DNA from: Desmodus rotundus
Taxonomy: Eukaryota > Chordata > Mammalia > Chiroptera > Phyllostomidae
Assembly: GCF_022682495.2 (NCBI RefSeq)
Contig: NC_071396.1
Location: 22,131,735-22,195,734 of the forward strand
Length of the DNA: 64,000 nucleotides
Reading direction: 5' to 3'
A program made the position numbers and the translations under genes. The notes beneath the pieces are model-generated. The model made no database searches. It saw only the letters and a program-made list of their open reading frames with translations, and was not told where the DNA came from. This document shows positions 23,640 to 35,348 of the stretch, piece after piece. The first letter of the stretch is position 1, and the number at the start of each line of letters is the position of its first letter.

Positions 23640-26600
23640 CATTAATACATGAAAAGCACATTCTTCTCAAGCACACATGAAACATTCTCCAGGATACATC
23701 AAATGTTAGGTCACAGAACAAGTATTAATAACTTGAAGAAGACTGAAATCATATCAAGCATCTTTTCCAATGAGATGATATGAAACCAGAAGTCATTTAC
23801 AAGAAGAAAACTGAAAACTTCACAATATGTTGAGATTAAACAGCGTGCTACGGAATAATTAATTGACCAGAAATGAAATCAAACCAGAAGTAAAATAATA
23901 TCTTGAGACAAATGAAAATGAAAATACAACAGACCACAGCTTACAGGACGCAGCAAAAGCAGTTCTGAGCAGGAAGTTTGTAGTGATAAACAGCTACATT
24001 AAGAAACAAGAATGATCTCAAATAGACAATCTACTTTATGCCTCAAGGTACCAGAAGAAGAAGAATGAAGGCCAAAGTTAGTCGAAGGAAAGAAATAACG
24101 AAGATTGGAAACAGAGACTAAAGAGACAATAGAAAATATCAATGAAACTGAGAGCTGTTTTTTTGGAAAAGATAAAACAGGCAAACCTTTGGTTAGAATC
24201 ACCAAGAAAAAAAAGAGAGAAGACTCAAATAAAATCAGAAATAAAAGAAGAGAAGAAGAGATGTTACAACTGATGCCACATAAATAGAAAGGGTAAGAAG
24301 AGGCTACTATGAACAATTATATGCCAATAAATTGGACAATCTAGAAGAAATGGCTACATTCCTAGAAATGTTCAACCAAGACTGAATCATGAAGAGTGGA
24401 AAATTTGAGCAAACTGATTACTATGAAGGAGGTTGAATCAGTAATACAAATTTTTTTACCCAACAAAAAATTCCAGGACTAGATGGTTTCACTGGTGAAT
24501 TTTAACAAACATTTAAACACTAAGGCCAGTTCTTCTCACACTCTTCCAAAAAATGGAAGAGGAGGGAACACTTGCAAGCTCGCTTTATGAAAACAGCTTT
24601 ACCTAAAGTCAGGATCAGACAAGGACACTACAAGAAGAGGAAATTACAGGCAAATACCTGTTGTACATAGATGCAAACATCTTCTACAAAGTATTAACAA
24701 ACCAATTCAACAATACATTAAAAAGATCATCCATCATAATCAAGTGGGATTTATTCCAGGGATGGAACCATGTTTCAACATTCACAAAACAATCAACGTG
24801 ATACCCCACGTCAACAAAATGAAGGATAAAAATCAGATGATCATCTTAATTTGTGCCGACAAAGTATTTGACAAAATGCAACATCCATTCCTGAGAAAAA
24901 TTCTCAATAAAATGGGTTTAAAGAGAGCATACCTGAATATATTAAAAGCCATATGTGACGAGCCCACAGCTAACATCATACTCAATGGTGAAAAGGTGGA
25001 AGCATTTTCTCAAAGATCAGGAACAGGACATGGATGCCCATCCTCAGCACTTTCATTTAACATGGTATTGGAAATACTAGCCAGAGCATTTAGGCAAGAA
25101 AAAGAAATAAAATGCATCAAACCAGAAAGGAAAAAGGAAAAGTCTCTATTTTCAGATGACACGATATTATATGTAGAAAACCCTTAAGACTCCACCCTAA
25201 AACTGTTATAAATAATAAACAAATTCAGTAAATTTTCAGGATACAAAATAACTGTACAAAAAATCAGTTAAGAAAACAATCCCACTTATAATTGCATCAA
25301 AAGGAATAAAATACCTGGGAACAGCTTTAATGAAGGCGGTAAGAAACCTGTACACTCAAAAGTATAAGACATTGATGGAAGAAACTGAAAAAGACACAAA
25401 CAAATAGAAAGCTACACCGTGCTCATGGATTGGAAGAATTAATATTGTTAAAATGTCCACACTACCCCAAACAATATACCTATTCAATGTAATCCCTACC
25501 AAAAATTCCAGGGGCATTTTTCACAGAAATAAAAGAAACAATCCTAAAATCTGTACAGAACCAAAAGACTCTGAATAGCTAAAGTAATCTTGAGAAAGAA
25601 GAGCAAAGCAGGGGACATCACGCTTCCTGAGTTCACAGTATGTTACAAAGCTATCGTCATCAAAATATTATGGAACTGGCATAAAAACATACATAGGTCA
25701 ATGGAAGAGAAGAGCGAGTCAAAAAATAACCCCCCACATATATTGTCCATTAATTTACATCAAAGGAGCCAAGAATATAAAATGCAGAAGGCAGTATCTT
25801 CAATGAATGGTGTTGGGAAAACTGGGCAACTGCATGTGAAAGAATAAAGCGAAACCACTATCTTACAGGAAAAGTTGCCCAACATCACTTGACATATTTT
25901 GGAGATTAATCCTTTCTCAGATGCATGCTTGACAAATATCTTTTCCCATTTAGTAGGTTGCCATACCCCCAAATTGGGCAGAGAATCTGAATAGAGATTT
26001 TTCCAAATTAGACGTGGACGGGGCCAACAGGTACGTGAGAAGTTGCTCGAGATCACTAATCACTGGGAATGCAAATCAAAGCCGTCATGAGAAGTCACCT
26101 CTCACACCTTTTAAAATGGCTGTTATCCCAAAGGTAAGACATGCAAGTGTTGGCCAGGATGTGGGAAAAAGAGATCCCTTGTGCACTATTGGTGGGAATG
26201 CAGACAGACCGGTGTAGCCACTGTGGAAAACTGTATGGTTTGTAAAAAAAAAAAAAAATTAAAAATAGAACTACAATATGATCCAGCCATTCCACTTCTA
26301 GGTATTCGCTTGAAGGAAATGAAAGCAAACATTGAAAAGACATCTGCATCCCCACATTAATTGCAGCCTTAGTTACTATAGCCAAGATATGGAAACACCC
26401 TACGTGTTGTACATACACTTTGCTAAGTGAAGTGATAGAGAATAGCAAATACCTTATCATCTCATTTATACGTAGAATCTAAACAAACACACAAGGATTA
26501 AACTCAAAGCTACAGAGAACTCATTGGTGGTTGCCAGAGGCAGGAGGTCAAGGGCAGACAAAATGGTAGAAGGTGGTCATAAGGTACAAGCTATCAAGTA

Positions 26601-26850
26601 TACAGTAAGTCCTGGGGAGGTAATGTACAGGATGGTGACTACAGCTAGTAATTATGTATGGTTTATTTGAAAGCTACTACGAGAGAGGAATTTGTAAGCT
26701 CTCATCACGAGAAAAGATCATTTGGAACTATGTGTGATGATGGATGTTTACTAGACTTGTGATCCCTGCAACATAAATACACCTCAGCAAATCATTAAGT
26801 TGTGCCTCTGAAACAAACATAATGTCATATCAGTTATATTTCAATAGAAA
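23640..26850 (+). mobile_element. L1, 5'-truncated, about 3.2 kb, inactive
   Basis: Sense ORF2 from upstream of the reverse-transcriptase domain to the 3' end. The longest surviving frame (24744-25187) shows RT landmarks: KVFDKMQHPF, GHGCPSSALSFN and LFSDDTILYVENP. The catalytic FADD box is mutated to FSDD, and stops and frameshifts occur on both sides. The endonuclease domain and ORF1 are missing. The 3'UTR ends near GTTATATTTCAATAGAAAAG. Confidence 0.93.
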
Positions 26851-27332
26851 AGATTTACTCGATTATTAAACAAGCCGGCCTTAACTTTAGTTCATTCAAT
26901 TTTGCACAACCTCATTTAGTGCATATTCCGTCCCTAAACTGGTTTTCCATGCTGGTTTGAGACGTTTGCACATTAGCTGCCGAATACTCTGAGCAAAACC
27001 TTGGCGGAGCTGCCTGCCAAGAAACAATTCCATTTTTGCATGTTAGACGCGTAATTATGTAAGTATTTGCTTGCATATTGGTCTTATTTCACAAGAATGT
27101 GAGAAAATGGGGAAATGCATTTGCAGATGAGAGATAAATTGGGGCTTACAAAATTCATACAATTGAGAAACATGCAGAAATCTGGTAGGCTATTTGTCAC
27201 AGGTCTATACATGTGGCCTCTTTAAAAAGCAAACATTTAGGTGACAGTGATGAAATGTGTCTCTCAGAAAGTAAAATGCTTTTGCTTTCTTACAGCTACC
27301 AGAAAGCCGTTTTCAAGACAAATTTACACAAT
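26851..27332. other. Intergenic sequence, no gene seen
   Basis: Unique AT-rich sequence between an L1 end and an LTR. Confidence 0.5.
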
Positions 27333-27735
27333 GCCTGGCATATTAGTTTCCTAGAGCTTTGTGACAAAGTTCCACAAACACCATGGTCTACAGCAGCAGA
27401 AATTTATTCTCTTAACTGTTTTGGAATCCAGAAGTCTGAAATTAAGGCGCTGGCAGGACCATACTCCTAAAGGGAAGAATCCCTCCTTGCTCTTTCCCTG
27501 CCCCTGGTGCCTGCTGGTACTCCTTGGTGTTCACTGGCTTGAAGCGGCAGGACTCCAGTCTCTGAGTCCATTGTCGCCTGGCCTTCCTTGCGCATCCCCT
27601 TTGAAGAACACGGGTCGTTGGATTTAGGGCCCATCTTACTCCAGTACAACTTCCTTTTAACTAATTATATCTGCAAAGACTCTGCTTCCAAATAATGTCA
27701 CCTTTTCAAGGTCTAGGTGGAAAAAAATAAAAAAT
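27333..27735 (-). mobile_element. MaLR (MLT1-type) LTR
   Basis: Antisense MaLR landmarks in order: TATTAGTTTCCTAGAGCT, CAGCAGAAATTTATTCTCTT, GAAATTAAGGCGCTGGCAGG, CACTCCAGTCTCTG-like CTCCAGTCTCTGAGTCC, GGATTTAGGGCCCATCT and TATATCTGCAAAGACTC. A solo LTR; no internal sequence nearby. Confidence 0.82.
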
Positions 27736-28144
27736 TCTAGAACCAAATAATGCATAAATGAATCGTGTTTATTAGGAATAAGGGATTTATTTTATCTAAC
27801 TTTTAAATGCTTTCATCTGCCTCCCAAGATGTTATTTAGTTTCTTAAAATTATATATAAAATGCATGTATTTTCTTCCCATCACACCTAACAAATGTTGA
27901 ATAATTCTTTTTCAGATGTAGGGAGTAACACTAATTATTATCATTATAGTCATTAGCACTCTTAAGGCATCACTACTATGGTAATGGAGTGTTATTATAT
28001 TATCACTACTATCTTTGCCACAGGTGAGAGTACCATCACCATTGCCATTTCTGGAACTCCTGGGAACAAAGTGTAACCTGTGTAACCTGATACTCCCGCA
28101 AGCTGGGAGGCAGACACAAAGCTGCAGACACTGTAGTCAAATGC
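27736..28144. other. Intergenic sequence, no gene seen
   Basis: Unique AT-rich sequence, then the A-tail side of the ANKRD16 fragment. Confidence 0.45.
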
Positions 28145-28660
28145 ATTTTATTGTCTCTGTTTAGAAACACCGTGGTGCCTTCCCGCGTGGCCAAAGGACT
28201 GAAAGTGTCAGCGTGGGAGTGAGCTGCTGAGCCAGGCTGCCCCGGACCACTCCACGTGCTGACCCATCCAGGCCCAGTGCTGAGCTAGTCGGTATCTTTC
28301 ATCTTTAGAGTTGATATCAGCACCCAAGGAAACCAGCATCTGAACTGTGCCCACATGCCCCTCCCTGCTGCAGAATGAAGTGCTGTGAGGTGTGTTGATG
28401 TTGCTGTCACATCTAGTCCGCGCTAAGTTCAGAGCCCCAGAACCAGATGGCTTCGTTCTGCCCAGTGACGGATCCCCTGTGTGTAGCCTGGGCCCCAGGC
28501 AACCCCTTCGGAAATGCAATCTTTAATTTCTGTAGGAGCAGCCTGGCTATGTGGATGTGCCCACACTGAATTGCATCTATAAAGGGTTTGAGGCCACACT
28601 CGTCTCTGCGGTCTGGTTCCTGCTGACGCCTTCTTCCTGGTCCCGTACCTTCTTCTCAGG
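28145..28660 (-). pseudogene. ANKRD16: ANKRD16-derived pseudogene fragment
   Basis: Minus-strand translation gives EPDRRDECGLKPFIDAIQCG, HIHIARLLL, then GAQATHRGSVTGQNEAI and REGHVGTVQMLVSLGADINS. These are successive ankyrin repeats in the order and with the signature residues of the C-terminal half of ANKRD16. At least three frame changes and several lost consensus positions rule out function. The segments run on without introns, so a retrocopy is likely. A poly(A) signal (AATAAA, minus strand, 28147-28152) follows the coding homology, but no A-tail is evident, so the tail has decayed or the copy arose another way. The 5' half of the gene is absent. Confidence 0.72.
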
Positions 28661-30479
28661 TGTGCTTATTTTCTGGTCCTACCTTCTTTTTGGTCCCACC
28701 TCCCACCTGTTGAATAATTCTTAATAGTTAAACAGTACTTCCCAGCTTCCATTAAACAGTTGAATGGGCAGCAAATTATTAGATTGAGACCCTCACATGT
28801 CTTAATCTCATCCTGGGAAGAACCAATGGGCCTTGGAGACTGAGTATATATAAGGAAGAAGGAAAAAGGAGGAGACTTAAGATGCCAGATAGATTTGCCT
28901 TGACTGTATAGACTTGTAAAACTTGTAAAACTCTTCTGATGAAGAGTGTAACGTTCCAACCTAACCTGCTAATTTATGTTACCTCCTTTAAAGATAGTAT
29001 ATATTCAATACTTTCAATGTTGAAATGTACTTTCATTATTTTCAAACATCTGTTAAGATGCCTGCGAGGTCTTACACTTCAGTTTAGCCTGGAAACCCCG
29101 TGGGGTTATCACAGTCGGGTCATGGGCCTCTGGCAATTGATGAATGTCATGAAGGATATTAATCGGACCTCTTTGATAATTGATGAATGTTACGGAGGAG
29201 CTCTCCCCCAAATGCAAATTCACCATATTGTGTTTGCTTTTCTAGGTAATGGATGGACTCTGAAATCCATTCATGGATCCCAGGTTAAATTTCATTCTCT
29301 ATTATTTTGTATTCCTTAGAAACTCAACCTTAACAGACTTTCGCAAGTGGCACATCTTTTGTATCTGTCCACCAAGCATCCCCCCTCCCTTCCCGTGGTG
29401 TATTGTAGTGCTTTACAGTTTAAAAAGGAGCACATGAAACTGGTAAAATCTGCAGTGCACTTTTATCAGGGTCATCATGGATATTTTCTGATCTCTTAGC
29501 TCCTCCTTCCAATGACCTACCAGTTGTTCACTAACTTACACCCCAGTATTCCCTTTCGTTACATTGTATTTGCCATGGAATCGAAATGAAGATCCGGCTG
29601 CTCTAGTTGCACAACGCAGTGATTACAATGTTCAGTTTCATTTCCCTTGTAAACAAGAGTTTCTCTGAGTCTTTCTGAGACTCCTGAATTAATTAGGTCT
29701 GTCCTCCCAGTGCGTTCCCGGTCCACGCTGCTGCTGCTGCTTCCCACACGCTCCTCCTCTTCCATCTTCCATTGTCTTCCTCAGGAGGAAGCAGGACTGT
29801 AAACTTCACCTTCTCTTCATTGCCTCTACTTTAGGGACATTTTCGTATTTTTGAAACTGTTGCAGGTTTCCTTCTAATTACTTATTTAATTACACAAATT
29901 TCTGTCTTTTGGACATTTTATCCATTTCTTTAACTAATATTCTTTCTTGGTTTCAGCATGCCAAGCAGATATTTCAACATGTTTTGGCTGTCTTCCTCAA
30001 ACCCGTGACTCGTATCTGTAATCCAAGTACCTCCCAGAGTATTTGTGGTTTTGTTTATTGGTTTCTTCCATTATTTTCTCTTAACATTCTGGGTTTTTTT
30101 GTTTGTTTGTTTGTTTGTCCTCCACATTTTAATCAAACCCCCAGATGTTGACTTTGAAATTTCTGGAGTTTCCCATTTTCTTCACTACATTCAGTAAATG
30201 TAGCTTGAAAGAAGCGAAGCTCTTGTCCAGGTTATTTCCCATATTATTGGCTAGACTTTCTCTCTGGACCGAATTAGCTATTTGCATGTGGCATGGTTTT
30301 AACTGGGATGGATGTTGAGAACCAGTATACTTCTTGAAGTGCCCTACAGTCTGTTTATCAACATGAGATGTCTTTACTGTAAGCAATGTTTTCACGTGAT
30401 TACTTTTTCTTTATCCCTGTGGAGGCAGAATAATCTGGTTATATTTAAGTTCCTTTGAGTTGATTGATTTTCTCTGTAT
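28661..30479. other. Unassigned intergenic stretch, possible LTR-like parts
   Basis: A TATA-like motif (GAGTATATATAAGGAAG, about 28840) lies within otherwise unassigned sequence, followed at 28939-29319 by a 126-codon open frame of no recognised family. GTTT repeats occur at 30098-30118. No gene can be supported. Confidence 0.35.
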
Positions 30480-31085
30480 GAGTTTCTTCAAGTCCTCATA
30501 ACACATGTCAACAAAAAGTTGCTGCCATCGATTCAATGCCAACAGAAATGCCCACTCTGGGACGTGGTAAAAGAAACTTTATTCAGGTGCACGGTTTGCA
30601 AATTAGGGAAATGCAGCTTCTTGCAGAAAACAAAAGTGAGCTCCCCTGAGACATAGGGGAAGCCTGATTATATACAGAAAGTGCCCCCCATTCCTAGTTG
30701 GTCTATTTTTATGCAAATGAGGAATCCAAATTTGCAGTTTGATTAGTCCAAATAGCATTGTCCTGATTTGTTGGAATTGTGTGCCCCAACTGGTTGGTAA
30801 AAATTCAAATGAGGTTGTAGCTGCACAGTTCCAACTGGGCAGGGCAGGGCCCAGTCTTATTGGTCAAAAGACAGTAATAGGAGCTTCTTGATAAAGCTCA
30901 GCTCAGATGGCTCGAACACAGTGCAGGAGGCCGGTGGCTCAGTCTGTGACTTTTCTCTGAGATATAGTGTGCATGAGAAGCCTCTGTCAGTAAAGGCTGC
31001 TAGACGCTGATTATGAACCTGGGCCCAGTTAACCATGAGGAGTCCTTCTTGGCAGACATCTTCCTTCTTGAGGTTCACATATGTT
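30480..31085 (-). mobile_element. Possible ERV LTR, inverted
   Basis: Read on the minus strand, the sequence has AATAAAGTTTCTTTTACCAC (AATAAA at 30578-30583), resembling an LTR R/U5 boundary. Upstream of it, a few hundred bases contain CCAAT-like boxes. No TG...CA ends or target duplication could be fixed, and no coding retroviral sequence is nearby. Confidence 0.35.
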
Positions 31086-31282
31086 TAGAAGGATTCTAAA
31101 TGAGGCTCCTCAATTAAAGCTGAAGATTTCTGTTTTTTAAGTCCTAATTTTTTACTCTATTGAAACTCTTATTCTCTCTCTCAGGGACACAAGCACGAGA
31201 AAACTGCATTTATTTGTGGAAAAACTCACGTGGGGGTAATGGGAGAGGCCAGAGAAGCCGAGGTTGGAGAAGCAGAGTGCAG

Positions 31283-31802
31283 CCAGCCATCTAAGCTTGA
31301 GCATTTCAGCAGTGTCTAACCTCTGTGCTGAGAAGGATCATTGTGAACCAGCCATCTAAGCTTGAGCATTTCAGCAGTGTCTAACCTCTGTGCTGAGAAG
31401 GATCATTGTGAACCAGCCATCTAAGCTTGAGCATTTCAGCAGTGTCTAACCTCTGTGCTGAGAAGGATCATTGTGAACCAGCCATCTAAGCTTGAGCATT
31501 TCAGCAGTGTCTAACCTCTGTGCTGAGAAGGATCATTGTGAACCAGCCATCTAAGCTTGAGCATTTCGGCAGTGTCTAACCTCTGTGCTGAGAAGGATCA
31601 TTGTGAACCAGCCATCTAAGCTTGTGCATTTCGGCAGTGTCTAACCTCTGTGCTGAGAAGGATCATTGTGAACCAGCCATCTAAGCTTGTGCATTTCGGC
31701 AGTGTCTAACCTCTGTGCTGAGAAGGATCATTGTGAACCAGTCATCTAAGCTTGTGCATTTCGGCAGTGTCTAACCTCTGTGCTGAGAAAGATCATTGTG
31801 AA
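31283..31802. repeat. Minisatellite, 65-bp unit x 8
   Basis: Eight head-to-tail units start at 31283, 31348, 31413, 31478, 31543, 31608, 31673 and 31738 with an exact 65-bp period. Each contains CCATCTAAGCTTG, CAGTGTCTAACCTCTG and GAAGGATCATTGTG or close variants. Units 1-4 read GAGCATTTCAG, unit 5 GAGCATTTCGG, units 6-8 GTGCATTTCGG; unit 8 also has GTCATC and GAAAGATC. The array ends abruptly at 31803. The period is not a multiple of three and no ORF spans it. Confidence 0.98.
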
Positions 31803-32054
31803 CTAGTAGTTTTGGAAGGTGAACTGAGAGTGGGAGATGGGTACTGGAAGCAGGGAGACCAGTCAGGAGGTAGCAACAATGGTCCAGGAAGAGCTGGGGG
31901 AGGCCGAGTGTGTCCCGGCTCCAGCAGCGTCTATGAGACACTGAAGGAGAAAGCTCCACGGACCCACATATGAGTGGCCCCACCCAGAATACTGGTGGGG
32001 AAGGGGAGGGAAGCACTGGGAAGGACAGCACCGAACTCTTGGAGACTGACTACT

Positions 32055-32360
32055 GCCTGATTATTCTTTTTTCAGTAACAGTTGTCATTCAATATCATTA
32101 ATATTTTAAACTAGTTTCAAGTGTTCAACATAGTGGTTTGCCATTTATATAATTTCTTTAGTGATCCCCCCGTAAGTCAAGTACCCACCTGGCATCATAC
32201 AGACTTATTACAATATTATTGACTCTACTCCTTATGCTATGCTTTACTTCCCTGTGGCTATGTTGTAGCTACCCATTTGTACTTCTTAATCCCTCCCCCT
32301 TTTCCACCCGCAAACAAAACAGAAACAGACTCACGCACACAGAGAACAAACTGATTCTTC
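32055..32360 (-). mobile_element. L1 3' end, inverted, with possible 5' inversion
   Basis: Antisense 3'UTR landmarks: AATATCATTAATATTTTAAA, GTACCCACCTGGCATCATAC and TTACAATATTATTGACTCTA. Next to it, at about 32315-32352, a short 3'UTR piece runs in the opposite direction (AACAGACTCACGCACACAGA). Confidence 0.7.
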
Positions 32361-33058
32361 TTCAGGACGCCATCCAAACGGGATTGGATTTTCTGACCTT
32401 CCGGAGTCAGAGCCCCCTTTGATCTCTGGTCACCATCGTTGTTCGCCCCACACAGTGTCATAAATCACGGTTACATTCCTGTGCCCCGCGTGGGTCGGCT
32501 GGAGCTGACTGCAAATGCCTTCTCAGCTCCTGCCTGTGCGGCCCCTACCCTGCACCGGGTACAAAATGTACGGGCGACGCTGAGCAAGACGGACTGTTTC
32601 ATTACCGTGGCTCGTAGGCTTACGTGATCAACTAAGCGGGAGATGGACAAGAAAAGCCTACGCACTCCGATTGTCCATCTCAGACAGCTGCACGATCAGC
32701 ACAGACTTGAAGTGAAAGGAAAGGCTTGGGGGAAACGAGCTGTGTTAAACATTTTGAGTTTGAAGTGCGTGCAGGACATCCAGGAAGAGATCTCTGGCCG
32801 CCCAGAGCTGGAAGGACTGATGGTACCTTCTCCACTTGGTGCTCTTTACCTGCAGCCAGACGTCCACAGGTCTGTCAAACAGTATGTAAGAGCCTCACCA
32901 GAAGCTTCCTGCCTAAAAATCCACCTAAGAGTGTGTTGTATCCTGTTTTTCTGTTCTGGTCTTTCTAGCATTTTACCACTTCAGCGTCAGACTCTGGCTC
33001 TTGGTATCTCTTTCAGGCACTTGTTTTTCTTCGTTTGTATTTTAATCCTCCCCCAAGG
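32361..33058. other. Intergenic sequence, no gene seen
   Basis: Unique sequence; the overlapping open frames at 32439-33071 have no known domain and run into the following Ves. Confidence 0.45.
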
Positions 33059-33275
33059 GTATGTTTATTGATTTTAGAAAGAGAGGAAGGAAGAGAGAGA
33101 GAGAAGGGACAGAAATATCCGTGTGAGAAAGAATCATTGATTGGTTGCTTTCCATACGTGCACCAACCAGGGATGGAACCGCAACCTCAGTATGTGTCCT
33201 GACTGGGGAATCGAACCCCCAACCTTTTTGGTGCATGAGATGACACTCCAACTAACTGGCCCACCTGGCCAGCGA
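33059..33275 (-). mobile_element. Ves SINE
   Basis: Minus-strand Ves: GTTTATTGATTTTAGAAAGA, GAGAGAGAGAGAAGGGA, CCTGACTGGGGAATCGAACC and CCCACCTGGCCAGCG. Confidence 0.94.
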
Positions 33276-34149
33276 CAGGCACTCCTTGTTTCGTGAGCCA
33301 GCGGATTCCCCTATCTCTGGTTTATAGACCAACTTGCTTAATTGTCAAGTTTATCACCATCTGTTCCTAAAAAATGGTGTTCGTTCAATTACACCTGCTT
33401 TGCTTACTTCAGAGGAGCTGTTGTGAGAATTAACTGACATGAGTAGATGAAATTGTTTAACTGCATGTTTCCCACACATAAGTAATTTTATGAATTTTTT
33501 GATATAGGATGACGATGATCTTTCTGAAGTTTGTCTTAAGTTAAAATGCCTTCAGCATAATGTTGAATTATTGTGTTAGTGTGCAGTACTATATAGTGGT
33601 GTGACTGTGTATTTTATTTATACTCTGCCTCAATAATGCCAGCAGGGCTCTGAGAAGCCAAGAATTCAGGGTGCCAAGGCCAACATGCATCCTTTGAAGT
33701 TAAGCTGAAAGTCAACAGAGAACATGAGTAAAGGAGGTGCAATTATCAGCCCTGATGCAAAAACCAGAATTGAAATTTGCTGGGGAAAGTCATCCTCAGA
33801 GGGCAGAGGGTACGGTACCATCGTGCTCCCGGTGTCCCCTCTTCCAGGACGCCTTCCCTGGTCCATGCGAGGTGGGTCAGTCAGGTGGGCCTCCTCTCCA
33901 CGCGCCCGGCACTGCGCGTACGTGTCTCCGCAGCACCTGTGTTGGGACCACTTGGTGGCCGAACGTGCCCTGGCCCTTGCCTCCTTCTTTGACACCATTT
34001 ACTCTTCTCCCCACATATCGTGTATTTTCCAGTTGTCACTATAATAAGCAGCCTACAGGTTTCATAAGCTCAAGGGCTCTGAGAAATAGAAAGGACTTTG
34101 GGGGTTTTCAACTATTTATGTCATACATTTAACAATGTAAACTATATGG
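33276..34149. other. Intergenic sequence, no gene seen
   Basis: Unique sequence; three overlapping open frames at 33666-34132 are shadows of one GC-richer patch. Confidence 0.45.
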
Positions 34150-34560
34150 CACCAATTATATGTGTGCATATGTATGTATATATGTATATATGTATACTGT
34201 AACTGGAGGTCATAATACATTGCTATGTGTAATGGGTGCTATATAGAGAGTGTGCGTGTACACACACACACACATATATATACATACACAGGTAGCTGCA
34301 TACACACACAGAGGTGATTGCTATATGTACAATATACTATAGCTGTGTTATATATACACACCATATATACACATTACTATATACCATATATACACTATGT
34401 ATCTATACTGTATACCACATAGATGCATTATGTATACACATCACATACAAACACTATACACACACAATTAGTACACACAATTGTATACATACACTATATA
34501 TATTTATATACACACACATCACTATATATACACACTATAGTGTATAGATACATATCACCC
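34150..34560. repeat. AT/CA-rich microsatellite tract
   Basis: A compound, imperfect array of TATATG, CACACA, ATATAC and CTATA-type units fills about 400 bp. Alternating purine-pyrimidine runs (CACACACACACATATATATA) dominate. No gene content; short open frames here are pure repeat translation. Confidence 0.95.
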
Positions 34561-34746
34561 ACTACAGTATAGTATAGTAACGTATAATGACCTCCAATGT
34601 AGATGAAATGCAAGCACGTCTGCTTTGTCTTATATGCAGATAGCTATGGAAATAGTAACCGAAGAGTGAGCATTACATAGTATATTGAGGCACTTTAACA
34701 AATGGATCCTGATTAAATGGATCGTGATTAATTGTGATGGAAGTCT

Positions 34747-34951
34747 TTTTTTTTTTTTTGAAGATTTTATTGATTTTTTAGAGAGGGAAGGAGAAAGAGA
34801 GGGAGAGAAACATCAATGTGTGGTTGCCTCTCACACGCCCCCACTGGGGATCTGGTCCTCAACCCAGGCACGTGCCCTGACTGGGAATCAAAACAGCAAC
34901 CCTCCAGTTCGCGGCCCGGCACTCAGTCCACTGAGCCACAGCGGCCGGGGC
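34747..34951 (-). mobile_element. Ves SINE with 14-bp target-site duplication
   Basis: TGTGATGGAAGTCT (34733-34746) and TGTGATGGAGGTCT (34952-34965) flank a minus-strand Ves with a long T-run (its A-tail). The single mismatch suggests a fairly recent insertion. Confidence 0.96.
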
Positions 34952-35348
34952 TGTGATGGAGGTCTGAATCATCTACCATAACCACAACTGCAGTTGTTCT
35001 GTAGGACCCACTGTGGCTACCCTCAGGAGATGACTTGCACTTTAGCTCCCCCCAAACCCTGCCTCTACCATCATCCTAACATTTCAAGGAAATTCACAAC
35101 TCTCCATTTGCCATTCTTTTTCTAAGGATTCCCCAGATAATTCCTATCAGCAAACATGTCTTTTGTCCCATCTTTCAAAAAATGTCTTGCTTGACTCCAC
35201 CACCCCTTTAATCGCTGCTCTACTTTTGTCCTCTTCCGAGTAAAACCCCTACACTCGTCTCCAGTTCCCCCCACCGTCCTCATGTGACCCCGCTACAGTC
35301 AGGTACCCACCCAACCCACTCCTACACTCTCACCCCGAGTCACCAACA

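Noticed and set aside
24744..25187. 147-codon open frame as a functional gene
   Set aside because: It is a fragment of L1 reverse transcriptase with a mutated FADD box, inside a truncated, stop-ridden L1.
31283..31802. CRISPR-like repeat array
   Set aside because: Units are contiguous 65-bp tandem copies with no variable spacers, in a mammalian genome.
34314..34547. 77-codon open frame rich in Tyr/Thr/Ile/His
   Set aside because: Direct translation of the CA/TA microsatellite.
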